NCBI GenBank assembly: GCA_900642245.1
Contig: CAAAJI010001179.1
Span: 1 to 12,643, forward strand
Direction: 5' to 3'
Source: Fragilaria radians
Taxonomy: Eukaryota; Bacillariophyta; Fragilariophyceae; Fragilariales; Fragilariaceae
Length of the DNA stretch: 12,643 nucleotides
Shown: piece after piece, positions 8,998 through 12,643 of the stretch
Layout of the letters: each line of letters starts with the position of its first letter
Position numbering within the stretch: position 1 is the first letter of the stretch
Notes under the pieces: model-generated
What the model was told of the DNA's origin: nothing
Seen by the model: the letters and a program-made list of their open reading frames with translations, nothing else
The model's database searches: none
Made by a program: the position numbers and the translations under genes

Positions 8998-11900
8998 CTA
9001 TGCATCCCTGATCATAGCACGCAATGCCGCAGCACTTTCGTTTCCTGTGGCATAGATGAGTTCAGCAAAGATACCATTTTTCTCTAAAAGTTCCTTCGGT
9101 GGACCGAATTCAGCCGCTTGACCTTTGTCCATAACAAGGATTAGATCATAGTCCATAATCGTATTTAAACGATGTGCAATGGTTACCAACGTAGTTTCGC
9201 GGAATCGTGTACGTAACATCGCTTGGATAAAGACATCAGTTTCACCATCAACGGAAGCAGTAGCCTCATCCATAATCAATATCCTTGGCTTAGCAAGCAT
9301 TGCTCTTGCTAAACATAGTAATTGACGCTCTCCAACACTGTAATTTGAACCGCCATCATCAACTATAGTTTCAAGAACCTTATCAGGTTCTTCAAGGGAG
9401 CTACGAAATCTCACAGCTTGAAGTACTTCAACAATGTCACTATCTTTTGCGGTTCCAAAAGGATCAATACACTCTCGAAGAGTCCCTGCAAAAAGGAATG
9501 GATCCTGTGGGATGATACTAAGGCGGGATCGAAGATCACCTAGTCCAATCTTTGAAATATCAACCCCATCGATGAGAATCGCTCCGGATTCGATTTCTAC
9601 AAGACGAAAGAGTCCTACAGTTATCGAACTTTTCCCTGCACCAGTTCGTCCTATGACACCACATCGTTTACCCGGGGCAATACTGAATGAAAGGCCGTCG
9701 AGTGCGAGGGGAAGGCCCTGTCGATATCTCATGGATACATCCATGAACTCCAGTGCTCCTTTCTCAGGCCATGAGGAAGACAAACCAAAATTAGGATCCG
9801 TCTTCATCGAGGCCTCTTGCGGAAGAGAGGCCATGGCAGTAACTCTTTCAATAGACGTTATTGCTGCTTCTGCTTCGCCGAAATGGTCAATCAAGAATCC
9901 CAGTGTAATGGTGAAATTAGATGACCAAATAATGAGCAATGCCACAATTCCAGTCTGAAGCTTAAGAGATCCATTCATGGTAATGACAAGCATAATGGAT
10001 ACTAGTACAATGACTGCACCCAAAAGCTCAATTCGAACTCCAAGCCAACGCTGAGCTGATATGAAATTCAGGACAGCTGATGAATTCAAATCAGCCACGG
10101 CTTGAAACTTTTGAATGAAGTATGCACGCTTTTGAAAAACCTTGATTGTAGCTGACCCGTCAAGCCCTTCGGCAAGCATAGCTTGTATTGGAGATCTCGA
10201 GACAGCATCGATTCGTTGAAGGTCTGTTCCAGATTTTCTATACCGCACAAGAAGGAAGGAGTATGCAATCATTACAGGGACTATGGCGATCACCATATAT
10301 GGAATTATGGTTGTCATGATGATTACAGAAGCAAAAAACCAACTTGAGGCAATCATCAACACCGACATTGCCTCTGAAAGTGTCAGATCAATCACCTCTG
10401 TATCAAATGTAAATCGATTGATGATACGGCCCATAGGAGTCGTTTCGAAGTATTCCAACGGAGAACCGAGAATTGTGTGTAGCATGGCAAAGAAGACATT
10501 TTTGGCACAGTGAGCGCCACCGATGACAGCCCATTGTGATCGAATAAATGTGGCGACGACAGAGAGCAATAAAATTATAATGTAGATGTAAATGTAAATC
10601 CCCTGTACGTAACGTCCATCCGATTGCGCTGCGAATTGTGTACCCAAAATGACCTGAGATGATGTGGACGCAGAAGACCAGAATGATAACCAGTACTCAG
10701 TTGCGACGTAAAGACACCGATCAAGAGTCATGAAGAATACTTGAGTCGCGAAAAAGGGTATGCCACCCGCATGTTTGAACCATAACAGCCATGTTCGAAG
10801 ACTAGAAAGGCCATGTTCTCGAGTCTCTATTTTGATTAGTTCACCTGTATTTGCCTTTATCTCAAGGCTATTGGACTCGACGGCGAGGTCAACTCCAGCA
10901 GAGCGCTCTGGATTATTTGGATCACTACTACTTTCTTGAACAGAGCAACGTAAACTATCGACAGCTATAGTAGTTTCTTCTTCAGGGGATTGAAAGGTCA
11001 GTAAATCATTCCATGAACCATAAAATTTCATGCCACCGTTCACAATTAATATGAAGGAATCAACTTGACTCAAAAAGTGAGCTGCATGTGTAACCAAAAT
11101 TACTGCAGAGGATGCTAGTGGACTATCTGCTGACTTGAATAAACGATCAAATGCCTTTTTAGCTGTCCCCGCATCTAGTGCCGACAGTGGGTCATCAAAC
11201 AGAATCAAATCAGGTTTCGCATAGGCTGCTCGAGCTAAAGACACACGTTGCTTTTGGCCTCCAGATAGAGTAACTCCTCGTTCCCCTATTTCCGTTAAAT
11301 CACCAGAAGTTCCAAGTTGGCGAATATCCGGTTTTAAACAGCATGCATAGATTACCTTATCATAAAGCTCTTGGTCGAACGGTGCACCGAACAGAATATT
11401 ATCTCGTAATGTTGCATTTAAAATGAATGGGACTTGACTTGCATATGATATGTTGGATGCGTTATTTTTTAGCATACCGCCATCAAGATTAATTTCTCCA
11501 ATAATGCCATTGATAAGACTTGATTTTCCAGAGCCAACGGGTCCAACGATGGCTAGAATTTGTCCACGACAAAGATCAAATGTAACTCCAGATAAACGAA
11601 AGCTATATTGAGCGGCCTCTTTCTCGACATCTTGCATAGAAGAAGATACTTTCAAGCCCACTCCAAAGGCGGCATCCTTTGCTTCCAGCATATTGGGTGA
11701 TTGATTTTCCAAGGTTACTGCAGATTCCTTGACAGGGTCCGAAGAGTCCAACAAATCTCGTTGTAGAAAAGTATCAATGCGGTTGACAGCCTCAAGTGCC
11801 TGACCAAGTTTCCCAATAAGCCTTCCAACATAGTTGATTGGAAATCGAAGGGCCGCAAACAAGAGTAGGACAGTAAATGTCTTTGCTGGTGTAAGAAGAT

Positions 11901-12643
11901 TAGCTTCATCTACCAAGACATAGGTTACGAATGTGGCGGCTGTTGCCAAGACGGGAGAGCTAACGGTCAAAACAAGAGTCATGGCCCAAACAAAGAGTTC
12001 TCTCCGCAACAATTTTAATTCCTTAGTCCGGAGATCATTGATTCGTTGTTCATATCTTGCTTCGTAATTGTTGAGCTTCGTAACCTTGATACCAGTCAAC
12101 ATTGCCTGTTGCATTCCTATCCTTGAATCCGTAAGGATAGCCCGATTATGACGAATTTTCCCCATCGTGGATGCAACAAGCTTCACAATGGGAAGGAAGG
12201 CAAAGAGTACAAACATCCCCACTAATGTGGTGGGTCCCAATACGAGTAGGAGTAAACATCCAACAAGGATCATACTAAGTGGACATGACCATATTAAATG
12301 TCCCTCCATAAATACTTCATATAATTTTTGTGTATCGACAGCTACAAGATTCGTCACCTGTCCTGTAGTCAATCCCGCACGGCCACGTGGTGACAATTGT
12401 AGGATCGTCTCATAGACGACCGACACGACGGTCGATCGGACGACAATTCCCGCCTTGGCAGCTAAATGTCGATGACGGTGTGTGGTCAATCCATTGACAA
12501 TCGATGCCACAAATAGCATGATCGCATACGGCAAGGCTGTTGTGATGACAGATTGATTGGGACTTTGTTCCAATATTGTTAATAATTGTCGTACCCATAT
12601 GGGTAAGGAAACTTGTGCCAAGACTGCCACAAATTGATTCACT
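8998..12643 (-). CDS. ABCC-family (MRP-type) ABC exporter, 5' partial, intronless
   Basis: The frame is open to the window edge and ends at TAG (9000-8998), giving 1214 visible residues; the edge GTG is not a start. TMD1 (about 1-290) has the ABCC segment with HLIWSCPL (115-122). NBD1 (about 340-545) has Walker A GPVGSGKSS (367-375), Q-loop region YASQVPF (400-406), signature LSGGQ (459-463), Walker B LILFDD (479-484) and His519. TMD2 spans about 612-935. NBD2 (about 963-1200) has Walker A GRTGAGKSS (998-1006), IPQDPFLF (1044-1051), signature YSVGERQ (1101-1107), Walker B ILIMDE (1121-1126) and His1157. NBD1 carries Asp where NBD2 has the catalytic Glu, the usual ABCC asymmetry, so only the second site should hydrolyse ATP efficiently. 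Family members export glutathione conjugates and other organic anions from the cytosol or into vacuoles. The missing N-terminus is short if this is an MRP4-like form, longer if it has a TMD0; the specific substrate cannot be read. Confidence 0.95.
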   Translation of the reverse strand, partial: VNQFVAVLAQVSLPIWVRQLLTILEQSPNQSVITTALPYAIMLFVASIVNGLTTHRHRHLAAKAGIVVRSTVVSVVYETILQLSPRGRAGLTTGQVTNLVAVDTQKLYEVFMEGHLIWSCPLSMILVGCLLLLVLGPTTLVGMFVLFAFLPIVKLVASTMGKIRHNRAILTDSRIGMQQAMLTGIKVTKLNNYEARYEQRINDLRTKELKLLRRELFVWAMTLVLTVSSPVLATAATFVTYVLVDEANLLTPAKTFTVLLLFAALRFPINYVGRLIGKLGQALEAVNRIDTFLQRDLLDSSDPVKESAVTLENQSPNMLEAKDAAFGVGLKVSSSMQDVEKEAAQYSFRLSGVTFDLCRGQILAIVGPVGSGKSSLINGIIGEINLDGGMLKNNASNISYASQVPFILNATLRDNILFGAPFDQELYDKVIYACCLKPDIRQLGTSGDLTEIGERGVTLSGGQKQRVSLARAAYAKPDLILFDDPLSALDAGTAKKAFDRLFKSADSPLASSAVILVTHAAHFLSQVDSFILIVNGGMKFYGSWNDLLTFQSPEEETTIAVDSLRCSVQESSSDPNNPERSAGVDLAVESNSLEIKANTGELIKIETREHGLSSLRTWLLWFKHAGGIPFFATQVFFMTLDRCLYVATEYWLSFWSSASTSSQVILGTQFAAQSDGRYVQGIYIYIYIIILLLSVVATFIRSQWAVIGGAHCAKNVFFAMLHTILGSPLEYFETTPMGRIINRFTFDTEVIDLTLSEAMSVLMIASSWFFASVIIMTTIIPYMVIAIVPVMIAYSFLLVRYRKSGTDLQRIDAVSRSPIQAMLAEGLDGSATIKVFQKRAYFIQKFQAVADLNSSAVLNFISAQRWLGVRIELLGAVIVLVSIMLVITMNGSLKLQTGIVALLIIWSSNFTITLGFLIDHFGEAEAAITSIERVTAMASLPQEASMKTDPNFGLSSSWPEKGALEFMDVSMRYRQGLPLALDGLSFSIAPGKRCGVIGRTGAGKSSITVGLFRLVEIESGAILIDGVDISKIGLGDLRSRLSIIPQDPFLFAGTLRECIDPFGTAKDSDIVEVLQAVRFRSSLEEPDKVLETIVDDGGSNYSVGERQLLCLARAMLAKPRILIMDEATASVDGETDVFIQAMLRTRFRETTLVTIAHRLNTIMDYDLILVMDKGQAAEFGPPKELLEKNGIFAELIYATGNESAAALRAMIRDA

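Noticed and set aside
9434..9958. 174-codon plus-strand ORF opposite the ABCC gene
   Set aside because: It is antisense to the conserved NBD2 region, has no recognisable domain and is explained by the codon pattern of the real gene.
12640..12642. GTG as a start for the ABCC gene
   Set aside because: It lies at the window edge within TMD1 sequence; full ABCC proteins have more sequence before this point, so the gene continues outside the window.

Overview
The window looks like nuclear DNA of a unicellular eukaryote, most likely a diatom or a related ochrophyte. Three things suggest this. Coding genes carry very short GT-AG introns (57-67 bases). The AT-rich spacer holds the remains of a Ty1/copia retrotransposon whose reverse transcriptase matches the type I recall from diatom genomes. 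The gene set is a eukaryotic mix of polytopic membrane proteins. The assignment is inference; no rRNA or organellar marker is present to fix it.

Layout. Bases 1-1945 (+) hold the 3' part of a five-exon gene for a multi-pass membrane protein. I read it as a member of the STRA6 / RBP-receptor family, with a glycosylatable extracellular loop of about 140 residues and a basic cytoplasmic tail. Bases 1946-5035 contain no intact gene. Within them, roughly 2780-4320 (-) is a decayed copia-type element with a reverse transcriptase broken by stops and frameshifts, and 4431-4860 (+) has weak exon-like remnants. Bases 5036-8229 (-) encode a complete two-exon, 1042-residue SLC13/DASS-type anion transporter. 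Its two membrane halves flank a cytosolic block of RCK_C (TrkA-C) modules, and an ACT-like domain sits between the first and second module. Bases 8230-8997 are a spacer without a gene. Bases 8998-12643 (-) are the intronless 3' part of a full-length-type ABCC (MRP) exporter (TMD1-NBD1-TMD2-NBD2), cut by the window edge near its N-terminus.

All three genes encode membrane proteins: a putative small-molecule receptor/channel, an anion importer with regulatory domains and an organic-anion exporter. The last two share a strand but are 768 bases apart, and nothing in the sequence shows co-regulation. The two observations most worth following are the ACT domain embedded in the SLC13 transporter and the STRA6-like protein in a probable microalga.
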